From Bartonella vinsonii subsp. vinsonii (GTDB taxonomy: Bacteria > Pseudomonadota > Alphaproteobacteria > Rhizobiales > Rhizobiaceae): a stretch of DNA of 64,000 bases. The translations under genes were made by a program, and so were the position numbers. Positions 41,849-50,688 of the stretch are shown piece by piece (the stretch's first letter is position 1; each line of letters starts with the position of its first letter). The notes under the pieces were generated by a model. That model was given only the letters and a program-made list of their open reading frames with translations. It was not told the DNA's origin and did no database searches. The DNA lies in the NCBI RefSeq assembly GCF_902825235.1, contig NZ_CADEAJ010000003.1:118454-182453 (forward strand), written 5' to 3'.

Positions 41849-42577
41849 TCACATTTTCACTTCACTTATTTCATTTTCATTCGGTGACCAATAAACCTGA
41901 ACAAGATGATGGGCATTGCGTAAAACCGCACGAACAGGCATTTCTATTTCATCCCCATCCTGACAAACCTCTTCAAAACAATCGCGTTTCTGAAAACCTT
42001 CAAAATGGAGAATAATACAACGAGATTGTATAATAACTGGCAAAGTAAGCGTAAGCCTTGATTCAAGAGCACTCTTTGTATGAAGTGGTAAAACAAGTGC
42101 TTGCGTTTGAAGATCAAGTGCTTGTTTCAAACGATTAGCATCAGGAAAAAAAGAAGCAGTATGTCCATCCTCCCCCATTCCTAGAACAATAACATCAAAT
42201 GGTTTAGGCAAAGTGTTGATACGACTAGCAGCCGAAAAAGCAGCAAGCTCAACAGTGATTGCTTTATGATAAAGTCCTACAAAATGTGCTTTAGCTGCAA
42301 AATTTTGTAACAAATGACGCCGCACCTTATGTTCATTTGAACGCTCATGCTGAGTAGGTACAAAGCGTTCATCAACCAAAGTGATGACAATATTTTGCCA
42401 ATCAATATCAGCCTTTGACAAATAATGAAAAAACAATTCTGGTGTTTTACCACCAGAAACTGCCAAAATCGCACGCTTACGCTCAAGGACAGCCACACTA
42501 AGCTCTGCTGCAACACGATCAGCTAATGCTAAAGCTAGGGTCGTCGGTGTTTCAAAATTTAAACGGTCAATATTCAT
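41849..42577 (-). CDS. pgl: 6-phosphogluconolactonase
   Basis: Pgl hydrolyses 6-phosphogluconolactone between Zwf and Edd. The SugarP-isomerase-type domain shows AVSGGKTPELFFHYLS near residue 42, TLVDERFVPTQHERSNE at about 70 and VLGMGEDGHTASFFPD at about 130, all active-site signatures. I used ATG 42577 (242 residues); the GTG three codons upstream is possible. It lies 19 bases after the zwf stop, so it is co-transcribed and perhaps translationally coupled. Confidence 0.93.
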   Translation of the reverse strand: MNIDRLNFETPTTLALALADRVAAELSVAVLERKRAILAVSGGKTPELFFHYLSKADIDWQNIVITLVDERFVPTQHERSNEHKVRRHLLQNFAAKAHFVGLYHKAITVELAAFSAASRINTLPKPFDVIVLGMGEDGHTASFFPDANRLKQALDLQTQALVLPLHTKSALESRLTLTLPVIIQSRCIILHFEGFQKRDCFEEVCQDGDEIEMPVRAVLRNAHHLVQVYWSPNENEISEVKM

Positions 42578-42596
42578 TCCATACACACTTATTGCT

Positions 42597-44072
42597 CTAA
42601 ACTAAGTTGTTCCATATACGCCCATCACGTTCCATCAAAAGTGTCGAAGCAGATGGCCCCCACGAACCAGCATTATATCCATGAACAGGCTGCTTTATTG
42701 CTTGCCACCCCTCAAGAATAGGATCAATCCAACACCAAGCAGCCTCAACTTCATCTCGACGCATAAATAGTGTTTGATCTCCACGAATAACATCCATCAA
42801 GAGGCGTTCATAAGCATCAGGATTACGTTCAGAAAACGCAGATGCAAAACTCATGTCCAATGGAATATGACGAAATCGCATACCACCAGGACCTGGATCC
42901 TTAATCATCAACCATTGTTTTACCCCTTCATTAGGCTGGAGACGAATAACGAGCCGATTAGAAAAAATTTCATCCAAATTCGTAGTAAAAATATTATGAG
43001 GAATAGGTTTAAAAACGACAACAATTTCAGACATCCGTGTAGACATACGTTTACCGGTTCGTAAATAAAAAGGTGTATTTGCCCAACGCCAATTGTTAAT
43101 CTTAACCTTAAGTGCGACAAATGTTTCGCTCTTACTGACTTTTTTCCCTAAATCATCAAGATAAGAGCCTACAGAAACACCATTCAAGATACCAGAAAGA
43201 TACTGCCCACGTACAGTGTATTGCTCCACATTATGTACATCAAGAGGTGTTAAAGAATGTAAGACTTTCAGTTTTTCATCACGCACAGCATTTGCTCTAT
43301 TGGTAAATGGTATTTCCATAGCAACCAAACAGAGCAATTGCAGCATATGGTTTTGTACCATATCGCGTAGTGCACCCGCACTTTCATAATATTCTGCACG
43401 CCCTTCCAATCCTAAAGATTCAGCAACCGTTATCTGAACATGATCAATATAATTGGAATTCCATAACGGCTCATAGAGTGTATTGACAAACCGCAATGCC
43501 ATTAAGTTTTGAACTGTTTCCTTGCCAAGATAATGATCAATGCGAAAGATTTGATCTTCCTCAAACACTCTTGCAAATATATCATTGAGTGCAATTGCTG
43601 TTCTTACATCACGGCCAATAGGTTTTTCAATAATAATCCGTGTTTGCGGCGTTACCAAGCCATTTTGTCCTAATCTCATCGCGATATCATCAAAAAGGTG
43701 CGAACCAATCGCTAAATAAAAAGCCCGAATATCAGCTGGATTTTTTGACAAAACTCGAGCAAGATCCTGCCATCCCCGATCTGATGTAATATCAACAGAA
43801 ATGTAGGTTAAACGCGAAAGAAAACGGTTCAGTTCAATTTGGTTGAGATCTTTTGAATGAACATGTTTTTCTAGAGAAGCACGAACAAAATTTTGATATT
43901 CTTCACTACTCAGTGAAGAGCGTGAAACCCCAATAATACGTGTTGGCTCACTCAATTGTCCAACACACTGGCAATGATAGAGAGCTGGAATAAGTTTGCG
44001 TGACGTTAAATCGCCATTGCCACCAAAAACAATACAATCAAAGGAAGAGACTGGAATAATTTGACTCACCAT
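42597..44072 (-). CDS. zwf: Glucose-6-phosphate 1-dehydrogenase
   Basis: Zwf oxidises glucose 6-phosphate and makes NADPH. In 491 residues it shows FGGNGDLTSRKLIPALYHC (the usual first glycine-rich loop, with GASGDL here replaced by GGNGDL), RIDHYLGKETVQNLMALRF with the catalytic His-Lys, and RTGKRM near residue 340. AGGAAGAG precedes the ATG. It starts the zwf-pgl-edd operon. Confidence 0.96.
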   Translation of the reverse strand: MVSQIIPVSSFDCIVFGGNGDLTSRKLIPALYHCQCVGQLSEPTRIIGVSRSSLSSEEYQNFVRASLEKHVHSKDLNQIELNRFLSRLTYISVDITSDRGWQDLARVLSKNPADIRAFYLAIGSHLFDDIAMRLGQNGLVTPQTRIIIEKPIGRDVRTAIALNDIFARVFEEDQIFRIDHYLGKETVQNLMALRFVNTLYEPLWNSNYIDHVQITVAESLGLEGRAEYYESAGALRDMVQNHMLQLLCLVAMEIPFTNRANAVRDEKLKVLHSLTPLDVHNVEQYTVRGQYLSGILNGVSVGSYLDDLGKKVSKSETFVALKVKINNWRWANTPFYLRTGKRMSTRMSEIVVVFKPIPHNIFTTNLDEIFSNRLVIRLQPNEGVKQWLMIKDPGPGGMRFRHIPLDMSFASAFSERNPDAYERLLMDVIRGDQTLFMRRDEVEAAWCWIDPILEGWQAIKQPVHGYNAGSWGPSASTLLMERDGRIWNNLV

Positions 44073-44191
44073 GAACTTGTCTCTCTTCCTATTTAATTAT
44101 AAAAGCTTAAACACTTTATAGAAGCTCCAATCATTAAAGCAGACAGATCTTAAACAAGCCATTAATTTTCTTCGTTTTAAACAATATCCAG

Positions 44192-45475
44192 TTACAAATG
44201 ATCCATTAAAGAAAACCAGCGCATTGCCAAAAACACGAGCGGATAACGCAGAACTTTCCCACCTGGAAAAGACGAAATCTTTAAATCCTGAAAAAACGCA
44301 AAACGCTCATGTTTCCCTGTAAGCCACTCAGAATATAATTTCCCTATAAAAGGAGCAAGTATAACCCCATGTCCTGAATAACCGCCACAATAAGTTATAC
44401 CCGAAAGAAGTTGGCGAACATAAGGCATACGTTCAACTGTGATTGCAACCGTTCCTCCCCAATGATGTGTCAGCTTTATAGAGTGTAGATGAGGATAAAT
44501 TTCAATAATCTGCCGTCGTATACGTTCATCTAAATTTACAGGATACTGATTATCATAACTTTCTACTCCACCAAATAATAGGCGATTATCAATGCTTTTA
44601 CGAAAATAGCGTACCATAAAACGGGAATCATCTACCGATTCTCCTCCCTGAAGAATCGAACTGTCTTTTGATAATGGTTCCGTTGCTCCAATATAGGAGC
44701 GGATAGAAAAAATATTTTTTTCAATAAAATGTTGAAGTCCAAGTTTATAACCATTGGTCGCCAATAAAACATGCTCAGCCTTTATTTTGCTCCGTTCTGT
44801 TAGCACGCTATAATGGCTACCATCGCGTTTTACTGCAGTTACTTGTGTCTTCTCATAAAGCTTAGCGCCAGCGTTTTTTGCGTTTTTTGCTAACTCAACA
44901 ACAAGCTTTAGAGGATTTATATGACCCGTATTCGCATCATAAATACCACCATGATAAAAAGAAGAGCCAAGTCGCTTAGCTATTTCATCCTTATCCATAA
45001 AAGTAAGACCATGATAGCCATAACGCTGCATCGTTTCTACATGCCGTTGATAAGATGTGAGTTTACGTTTTTTATGGGTAACGGAAAGATGTCCTTCCAT
45101 AAAGTCACACTGACAATCGGACATCGCACACCAAGATAGAATATCTCTTTTGGCTTCTTCAGCGAGATCAAACAGGACTTTACTTCGCTCAAAACCATAT
45201 TTTTTTTCCAGTGTTTCTACCCATTGTCTTTGCCCCGTACCTAATTGCCCACCATTACGCCCTGAAGCACCATCACCAAACCGTGAAGCTTCAAACAAAA
45301 CAACATGGACTCCAGCCTTAGCTAAATGATACGCTGCTGAAAGCCCTGTAAATCCACCGCCGATAATAACCACATCGCACTGTATGTGTTCATCCAAAAA
45401 CGGATAAGAAGGGCGTTCTTCTAAACTATCTTCATACCAAGAAATTCCCGGAGAAATCGGATTGTCATTCATCAT
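44192..45475 (-). CDS. puuB: FAD-dependent amine oxidoreductase, gamma-glutamylputrescine oxidase (PuuB) type
   Basis: This DAO-family flavoenzyme of 427 residues has the dinucleotide loop VVIIGGGFTGLSAAYHLA near residue 35 and a second FAD motif ASGRNGGQLG. The C-terminus carries GYSGHGVILAPFIGKL, typical of PuuB/OrdL-like oxidases. ATG 45475 is chosen because GAGG lies nine bases upstream, inside the end of the synthetase gene; the longer TTG start at 45490 overlaps that gene by four bases. Together with the synthetase it suggests oxidation of gamma-glutamylated putrescine or another amine. The substrate is inferred. Confidence 0.82.
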   Translation of the reverse strand: MMNDNPISPGISWYEDSLEERPSYPFLDEHIQCDVVIIGGGFTGLSAAYHLAKAGVHVVLFEASRFGDGASGRNGGQLGTGQRQWVETLEKKYGFERSKVLFDLAEEAKRDILSWCAMSDCQCDFMEGHLSVTHKKRKLTSYQRHVETMQRYGYHGLTFMDKDEIAKRLGSSFYHGGIYDANTGHINPLKLVVELAKNAKNAGAKLYEKTQVTAVKRDGSHYSVLTERSKIKAEHVLLATNGYKLGLQHFIEKNIFSIRSYIGATEPLSKDSSILQGGESVDDSRFMVRYFRKSIDNRLLFGGVESYDNQYPVNLDERIRRQIIEIYPHLHSIKLTHHWGGTVAITVERMPYVRQLLSGITYCGGYSGHGVILAPFIGKLYSEWLTGKHERFAFFQDLKISSFPGGKVLRYPLVFLAMRWFSLMDHL

Positions 45476-45486
45476 CGTGATAAACC

Positions 45487-46914
45487 TCAAACATTAAGCA
45501 AGAGATACTCGCGCTCCCACGGACTAATCACTTCCATAAAAGTTTCAAACTCTTGTCGTTTGATTGCAGCATAAGTACTGACAAATACATCTCCTAGAAT
45601 TGCACGTATCGCTGTATCTTGTTCGAATAAGTTGACTGCTTCAATGAGTCCACGTGGTAATTCAATATTATCAGTATTGACATTATTTGTTGTTGGCTCA
45701 TCGGGTTCAAGCTTTTGCTGTAATCCAATGAGACCGCAAGCCAAAGAAGCTGCAAGAGCTAAATAGGGATTAGCATCTGACGAAGGGAGTCTATTCTCAA
45801 CACGCCGTCCTTGTGGAGCAGAGCGAGGTACACGAAAAGCCGTGGTACGATTATCATATCCCCATCGCAAATTAACAGGTGCTGAAATATCAGGCATGAG
45901 ACGTCGATAAGAATTTACATAAGGAGCCAGCATGACCAGCCCCCCCGCCATATGTCTTTGTAATCCACCAATAAAATGGCGAAAAAAGACACTTTCCTCA
46001 CCATCTTCTCGTGTAAAAATGTTCATACCCGTCTTCTGATCAACAATCGATTGGTGAATATGCATAGCAGAACCCGGCTGTCCTTGAATGGGCTTGGCCA
46101 TAAAAGTCGCATACATATTATGCTTAAGTGCCGCTTCACGAATTGTGCGTTTAAACATAAACACTTGATCAGCTAATTCAATTGGATCACCATGGCGTAA
46201 ATTGATTTCAAACTGGCCGGCCCCCTCCTCATGAATGAGCGTATCAATTTCCAACCCTTGTGCTTCTGAAAAATGATAAATATCATCAATGAACTCATCA
46301 AATTCATTTACACCGGCAATCGAATAGCCCTGTCCCCCACCAATTGAACGTCCAGAACGACCAACTGGAGGTACTAAAGGATAATCAGGATCAGGATTTT
46401 TCTCTACTAAATAAAACTCGATTTCTGGTGAAACAACCGGCTTTAGACCCATTTCTGTGTAAAAATCAATCACTGTTCGCAAAACATTGCGTGGTGTATA
46501 ATCCACAATCTGCCCGTTTTGATACACAAGATCACAAATCACTTGTGCGGTAGGCGCATCTTCCCATGGCACAATGCTTAACGTAGAAAGATCAGGCTCA
46601 AGGCGTAAATCTCCATCTGTTTTGGGATATTCAAAACCATGTCCATCTTCAGGATAATCGCCTGAAATTGTTGCCACAAAAACGGCTGAAGGCAATGCCA
46701 AGGATGTTTCTGATGTAAATTTTTTAGAAAGCATCATCTTGCCACGCGGTACACCTGCTTGATCAGGCGTAATACACTCAATATCTTCTACATTACGGAA
46801 AGCAAGCCACTGAGAAACTTGCTCCCAATTGTTTACACCACGTAAATTTTTGAGAAAGCCAGAAACAGGTTTAGAACCCTTATTTTTTATTTGTTTACCA
46901 TTTTTCACAGCCAT
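45487..46914 (-). CDS. puuA: Glutamine synthetase-like gamma-glutamylpolyamine synthetase (PuuA type)
   Basis: The protein joins glutamate to an amine with ATP, using the glutamine synthetase fold. In 475 residues the C-terminal catalytic domain contains VSPEIEFYLVE, the HEEGAGQFEINLRHGDP region, KPIQGQPGSAMHIHQS and RVPRSAPQGRRVENRLPSSDANPY (in part), as in PuuA-like GS-III/GS-I relatives. The long N-terminal region (1-120) replaces the normal beta-grasp start and rules out the housekeeping GlnA. It is followed at once by the FAD oxidase gene, supporting a polyamine role. Confidence 0.82.
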   Translation of the reverse strand: MAVKNGKQIKNKGSKPVSGFLKNLRGVNNWEQVSQWLAFRNVEDIECITPDQAGVPRGKMMLSKKFTSETSLALPSAVFVATISGDYPEDGHGFEYPKTDGDLRLEPDLSTLSIVPWEDAPTAQVICDLVYQNGQIVDYTPRNVLRTVIDFYTEMGLKPVVSPEIEFYLVEKNPDPDYPLVPPVGRSGRSIGGGQGYSIAGVNEFDEFIDDIYHFSEAQGLEIDTLIHEEGAGQFEINLRHGDPIELADQVFMFKRTIREAALKHNMYATFMAKPIQGQPGSAMHIHQSIVDQKTGMNIFTREDGEESVFFRHFIGGLQRHMAGGLVMLAPYVNSYRRLMPDISAPVNLRWGYDNRTTAFRVPRSAPQGRRVENRLPSSDANPYLALAASLACGLIGLQQKLEPDEPTTNNVNTDNIELPRGLIEAVNLFEQDTAIRAILGDVFVSTYAAIKRQEFETFMEVISPWEREYLLLNV

Positions 46915-47053
46915 GACACCCTAACTCAAAAAAAATAACCACATCCCGCCCTTATGGTATCACCCCATCTATGAACGTCACGAAAAAACTTTATCAATGT
47001 AATTTTTAAAGAATGCCATAACTTCCATCAAGGTAAAAGAGACCTTACCATCA

Positions 47054-47581
47054 TTATAAGCTGCTTACACTATCAAATAGAGAAAAAAATGATACTGCAC
47101 GCGATACATCGGTGCTAACGTTCTCTTTAAAAACACACAGATAATTACAACCAGCTTCAAAAAACAGCCTTACCAATGAAGTACTAGCTAGAGGGTTGCG
47201 TGCACAACGCAATAATGGCACACTGATTCCCACAAGCGTGCTTCACATATTGTACGCATAGCCTTTACGGAGTCTGCCGCTCCTAAATACTCAGACGTAA
47301 TGCTACTGGATCGTACAGTGACCGCAGTTGCCCCCTTAAACACTGGTTCCTACCATATCATAATGCTTGACAAAAGCATCATGCCATCATAGCAACCGCT
47401 TTGCGTATGGATTCCACAACATAGTTCTACAAATTGTTGACGCATTGCTAAGCTAAGAGTTTTCTTGCCCACCTACGCCAATGAGACCATCACTATCCTC
47501 TTTTTGAATCGTAAAACAAAATGATTTATCATTAGCGATAAACCATCTTCTCAAAGTCCAGCTAGCTTAAACTCATAGCAT
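47054..47581 (-). pseudogene. Decayed coding remnants, family not identified
   Basis: Read on the minus strand, protein-like stretches appear in changing frames with stops between them. In order they are RRWFIANDKSFCFTIQKED, then LSLAMRQQFVELCCGIHTQ, then ATAVTVRSSSITSEYLGAAD with VKAMRTICEARLW, and last VPLLRCARNPLASTSLVRLF running to a TAA at 47056-47054. The first piece has the look of a GNAT acetyltransferase, but that is a guess. The others resemble nothing I can name. These are probably one or two broken genes. Confidence 0.4.
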
Positions 47582-47684
47582 TCTAAACCTTTAGGCTCGC
47601 TCTGCCCCCAAAGGGGGCATAGTCAGATATATCACTTCCGTCACGTATTCACGCGCTGGGATAAAAAAATCTGAAACTACGAGG

Positions 47685-47710
47685 CAACGCTGCATTTGTA
47701 TGCAGCGTTG
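47685..47710. repeat. Perfect 11-base-pair hairpin
   Basis: CAACGCTGCAT (47685-47695) pairs fully with ATGCAGCGTTG (47700-47710) across a TTGT loop. It lies 67 bases past the end of the DUF6622-like gene. On the minus strand a T-run (47669-47663) follows about 16 bases after the stem, too far for a classic terminator, but it may still end transcripts of that gene. Confidence 0.6.
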
Positions 47711-47776
47711 TTGTTAGGTATAAGCTTCTATTGAGATAGTTCTAATGGGAAGCACCCACAGCTAATGGTATAGGGA

Positions 47777-48280
47777 TTAATTTGAATTCTTTCGAAATGT
47801 TGTATATAAATTTAATGTGCCGCCCCACAACACACCACCAGTGAACCCACTTAAAAGACCAAAAAGAAGGTTAAAATCAAATGCATATTTCAAATCAGGT
47901 TCAATCTTGAGAAAAACAATCAATGTGAATTTGATGACAAAAGCGATAAGAATAAATGTCAGCGTCAACCGCGTACTAGGCAGAATAATTAAATCCGTTC
48001 CCTCTTTGATTTTTAAACGCGGAGTGGCACGCCAGAGCAACCAGCCAACGCCAACGCCGATCATCAGCCCTGCCAACATTGAGATTGCTCCCCAGCGCGG
48101 GAACGCCAGCTCTTTAATCACATCGCTTGCGCCCAAAAAAAGAAAGACTAACGGCAATAGAAAAAGGCGGTTAACCTTCATTTCCCTATCTTTCAATGCG
48201 ATTATTCCCCTCGCGATGAGAAAAATAAGCAAAATCTAGGCCCATAAAGGAGTTCCAGTCAGAATGTTAAACAATGACAT
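47777..48280 (-). pseudogene. DUF6622-like small membrane protein, stopped by an amber codon at codon 15
   Basis: The natural start is ATG 48280, with GGAG six bases upstream (48290-48287) and the product beginning MSLFNILTGTPLWA. Codon 15 is TAG (48238-48236), and the same frame continues without further stops to 47777 with four hydrophobic helices (LFLLPLVFLFLGA, WGAISMLAGLMIGVGVGWLLW, LTLTFILIAFVIKFTLIVFL, FNLLFGLLSGFTGGVLW). The overall form fits DUF6622, from memory. A TTG at 48232 could restart translation but has no ribosome site. Bases 48021-48120 are about 60% GC by my count, far above the neighbours, which points to transferred DNA. Confidence 0.7.
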
Positions 48281-48281
48281 A

Positions 48282-48839
48282 TTATGCTCCATGATGTTTG
48301 ACACGATAAAAATATTGTATGATGTTAGGAAAATATTTAGAAAAAAGAATACCAACACAAATTAAACCCATAGTGCCCCACAAAAGCTGGGGGGTCCATG
48401 CAAAAAAAGCCACTAGAAGACCATTGGCAAAAAAGATGATTACCCAAATCCATGTAATATATTTATTGATGAGATAAAATAGGATATGTTTGCGTTTTTC
48501 TTCAGAAACACCAGCACTGGCATAAAAAATGGTAAAGGGTTTCTTTACCAGCAAGCTAATCAATGAAACCAGAGCAAGTGACAGATAGCAAAAAACTGTG
48601 GGGTAGTTCAGTAAAAATGTAGACCATCCAGCGAAATAATTAACAAACAGGACAATAACTGTCAGAATGTTAGTAATCATCACTGGTTCCCCCTGTCGGA
48701 CAATTTTAATATTCACAGCAATAATGGACAATAAAGTCACAGTTAAGATGAGAGAGCGTTCGACCAGAGTTAAAACGTTTCCATTGATAACCCAAGAGTA
48801 AATACTCCACGGAATAAAAGAGACTATTATGTTAAACAT
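48282..48839 (-). CDS. Multi-pass membrane protein of unknown function
   Basis: The 185-residue product is mostly hydrophobic, with five or six helices (MFNIIVSFIPWSIYSWVI; SLILTVTLLSIIAV; TNILTVIVLFVNYFAGW; TVFCYLSLALVSLISLL; WIWVIIFFANGLLVAFFAW; GLICVGILFS), and a charged loop before the fourth-fifth pair (SAGVSEEKRKHILFYL). I do not recognise a family. The only ATG is at 48839, whose A is also the last base of the tRNA-His CCA, so there is no room for a ribosome site. The stop lies one base before the next gene's ATG, making the two a short operon. The longer frame into the tRNA is not credible. Confidence 0.6.
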   Translation of the reverse strand: MFNIIVSFIPWSIYSWVINGNVLTLVERSLILTVTLLSIIAVNIKIVRQGEPVMITNILTVIVLFVNYFAGWSTFLLNYPTVFCYLSLALVSLISLLVKKPFTIFYASAGVSEEKRKHILFYLINKYITWIWVIIFFANGLLVAFFAWTPQLLWGTMGLICVGILFSKYFPNIIQYFYRVKHHGA

Positions 48840-48915
48840 GGTACGGTTGGTGGGATTTGAACCTACGACCTCTGGTGCCACAAACCAGCGCTCTAACCAA
48901 CTGAGCTACAACCGC
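48839..48915 (-). tRNA. tRNA-His, anticodon GTG
   Basis: The gene reads GCGGTTG (acceptor, from 48915), TAGCTCAGTTGGTTAGAGCG (D arm), CTGGT-TTGTGGC-ACCAG (anticodon arm with GTG), a five-base variable region, a T arm with GGTTCAAATCC, and CAACCGT with A73 and an encoded CCA ending at 48839. The 77 bases fold fully. Base 1 pairs as G-U with base 72, and position 73 is A, not the C found in most bacterial tRNA-His. There is no base that would serve as the extra G-1 (the preceding base is T). Confidence 0.95.
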
Positions 48916-49051
48916 ATAAAAACTTAATGCATCACAAGTGTTTACTATTTCGTAAATACTCATTCTCTTTCTGTGTGACATAAGGAAGATCAAAAGAGTT
49001 TGCAAGCCCCTTTAAAAAAATCCCGCATTTTTTATCAAAAAAAAGAGTTTT

Positions 49052-50140
49052 TTATAAAGGAAGCGCACGCTTTGCCCAATACTCAACACTATGATCACGA
49101 TAAGCTTTTATGCTCTCAACCCCATCTTGCTGCATACACTGCAAAATCTCTTTCAGAATAGTGACAGCAAGGTCTGGTCCCTCATAAACCATCCCACTAT
49201 ATAATTGAATCAAATCTGCACCAGCTTTAACTTTTTCCAAAGCCGTTTGTGCATCCCTTACACCACCAACGCCAATAATTGCTATCTCCTTACCTAATTT
49301 TTGACGCATTTTTGCAAGCACAATGGTAGAGCGCTCAAAGAGTGGATGTCCAGAAAGCCCCCCTTCCTCACTACTGAGAAAACTATTGTTAACTCCTTGG
49401 CGTGAAAGAGTGGTATTAGAAACAATGAGCCCATCAAAATCAGAAGACTTCATTTCTTCAGCAATATCATCCAATTCTTTTTCTGATAAATCAGGGGCAA
49501 TTTTTAAAAAAATGGGAACGGAAAATCCATGTTTTTTCTTTTGCTCATTGCGCGCCTGCGAAATTGCATTCATCAAAAGATGCAAACTGTCACGCGCTTG
49601 TAAAGCGCGTAACCCCGGCGTATTAGGTGAAGAAATATTAATCGTAAAATAATCCGAAACATCATAAAAATGAGCAATACCAGCAGTATAATCGTTAATC
49701 TTATCAACTGTATCCTTATTGGCACCAATATTGATTCCTACAATACCAAGGTGTTTACATGCACAAAGTCTGCTGTAAACAACGTGATGCCCATCATTAT
49801 TGAATCCCATTCTATTAATAATCGCTTCATCTTCTTTTAAGCGAAAAAGCCGTGGTTTAGGGTTTCCTTCCTGAGGCTTCGGCGTTACTGTACCAATTTC
49901 AGTAAAACCAAATCCTAATTGAAAAACAGCATCAACAACTTCTGCATTTTTATCAAAACCCGCAGCAAGACCAACAAAATTTTCAAACTCAAGCCCCGCA
50001 ACAGTCACACCTAAACGCTTATCAACGATCTTTTTATACCTGTTCAATCCACTTTTCAGACCAATAATGGCTAAACGGTGTGCATGTTCTGGATCCAACA
50101 TAAATAAAGCAGAACGACCAATACAACGAAAAAAATTCAT
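49052..50140 (-). CDS. pyrD: Dihydroorotate dehydrogenase (quinone), class 2
   Basis: PyrD oxidises dihydroorotate to orotate in pyrimidine synthesis and passes electrons to the quinone pool at the inner membrane. The 362-residue protein has the class 2 N-terminal helix extension ([21 protein letters not shown]), [31 protein letters not shown] near the catalytic serine, and [20 protein letters not shown] at the FMN phosphate site. A GGAG site precedes the ATG. Confidence 0.96.
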   Translation of the reverse strand: MNFFRCIGRSALFMLDPEHAHRLAIIGLKSGLNRYKKIVDKRLGVTVAGLEFENFVGLAAGFDKNAEVVDAVFQLGFGFTEIGTVTPKPQEGNPKPRLFRLKEDEAIINRMGFNNDGHHVVYSRLCACKHLGIVGINIGANKDTVDKINDYTAGIAHFYDVSDYFTINISSPNTPGLRALQARDSLHLLMNAISQARNEQKKKHGFSVPIFLKIAPDLSEKELDDIAEEMKSSDFDGLIVSNTTLSRQGVNNSFLSSEEGGLSGHPLFERSTIVLAKMRQKLGKEIAIIGVGGVRDAQTALEKVKAGADLIQLYSGMVYEGPDLAVTILKEILQCMQQDGVESIKAYRDHSVEYWAKRALPL

Positions 50141-50688
50141 TTATTTTTCTCCACAACATAAAAACGCCCCCTTACATCTCGCACAAACTTTCTTTTTGAC
50201 ATACATAACCTTTCATAAGAGATGGCATGCTATTCAAACAAGAATGCAAATCCCACTGGCAAAAGAGTTTATAACATTATCGCTCATACTCTTTATGAAT
50301 ATTGATCAAAAAAGATTCTTCTGCTTTAAAAAAATGTTCTTTTTTTTACAATTGTTCATATTGTGCAGTGAAGCACTTTTCTTAAATTTTATTATAAAAA
50401 GCTTGAAACGATATTATAACTCAACCACAATTTTTCATTTCTAGCTTAAAAGGAGAGTCAATACAGCTTTAAAAAAGCGTTTTATCATTCTGCACTCTAT
50501 GCGATATTCTTTTATATGAAGTCAAACAATGACCTTTGTTAATTTTTAAATATCTCATAATATTTTCAAAAAAGAATTTTCGTATTATAATATAATACCT
50601 ACCAAGAAAATAAAAACTGCCCTTTTCTTTTTGATCAAAAGCGATAATTAAAATGAGCATCTGTCGCATACATAAAGGGGAAGACGCA
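50141..50688. other. Divergent AT-rich spacer between pyrD and mscL
   Basis: It holds the candidate mscL promoter at 50563-50591 and otherwise only very AT-rich sequence. The minus-strand ORF across its right edge is a shadow of mscL. Confidence 0.5.
50563..50591 (+). promoter_or_regulatory. Candidate promoter of mscL
   Basis: TTTTCA (50563-50568) and TATAAT (50586-50591) are 17 bases apart, and a second TATAAT overlaps at 50591-50596. The -35 is weak, and the surrounding AT content makes chance matches likely. Confidence 0.35.

Larger units (their letters stand above)
46915..47776. other. Gap with decayed coding sequence and strong hairpins
   Basis: This 0.86-kb stretch has higher GC than most gaps here and keeps traces of minus-strand coding sequence at 47054-47581 (entered separately). 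It also has two clear stems, TGCCCCC-AAA-GGGGGCA at 47603-47619 and an 11-base-pair hairpin at 47685-47710. No intact gene is present. Confidence 0.5.

Noticed and set aside
47603..47619. TGCCCCC-AAA-GGGGGCA stem as a terminator
   Set aside because: The loop is only three bases and neither strand has a T-run after it; kept only as a hairpin note.
48840..48881. N-terminal extension of the membrane gene into tRNA-His (MAPEVVGSNPTNRT)
   Set aside because: This is the translated 3' half of the tRNA, a common artefact.
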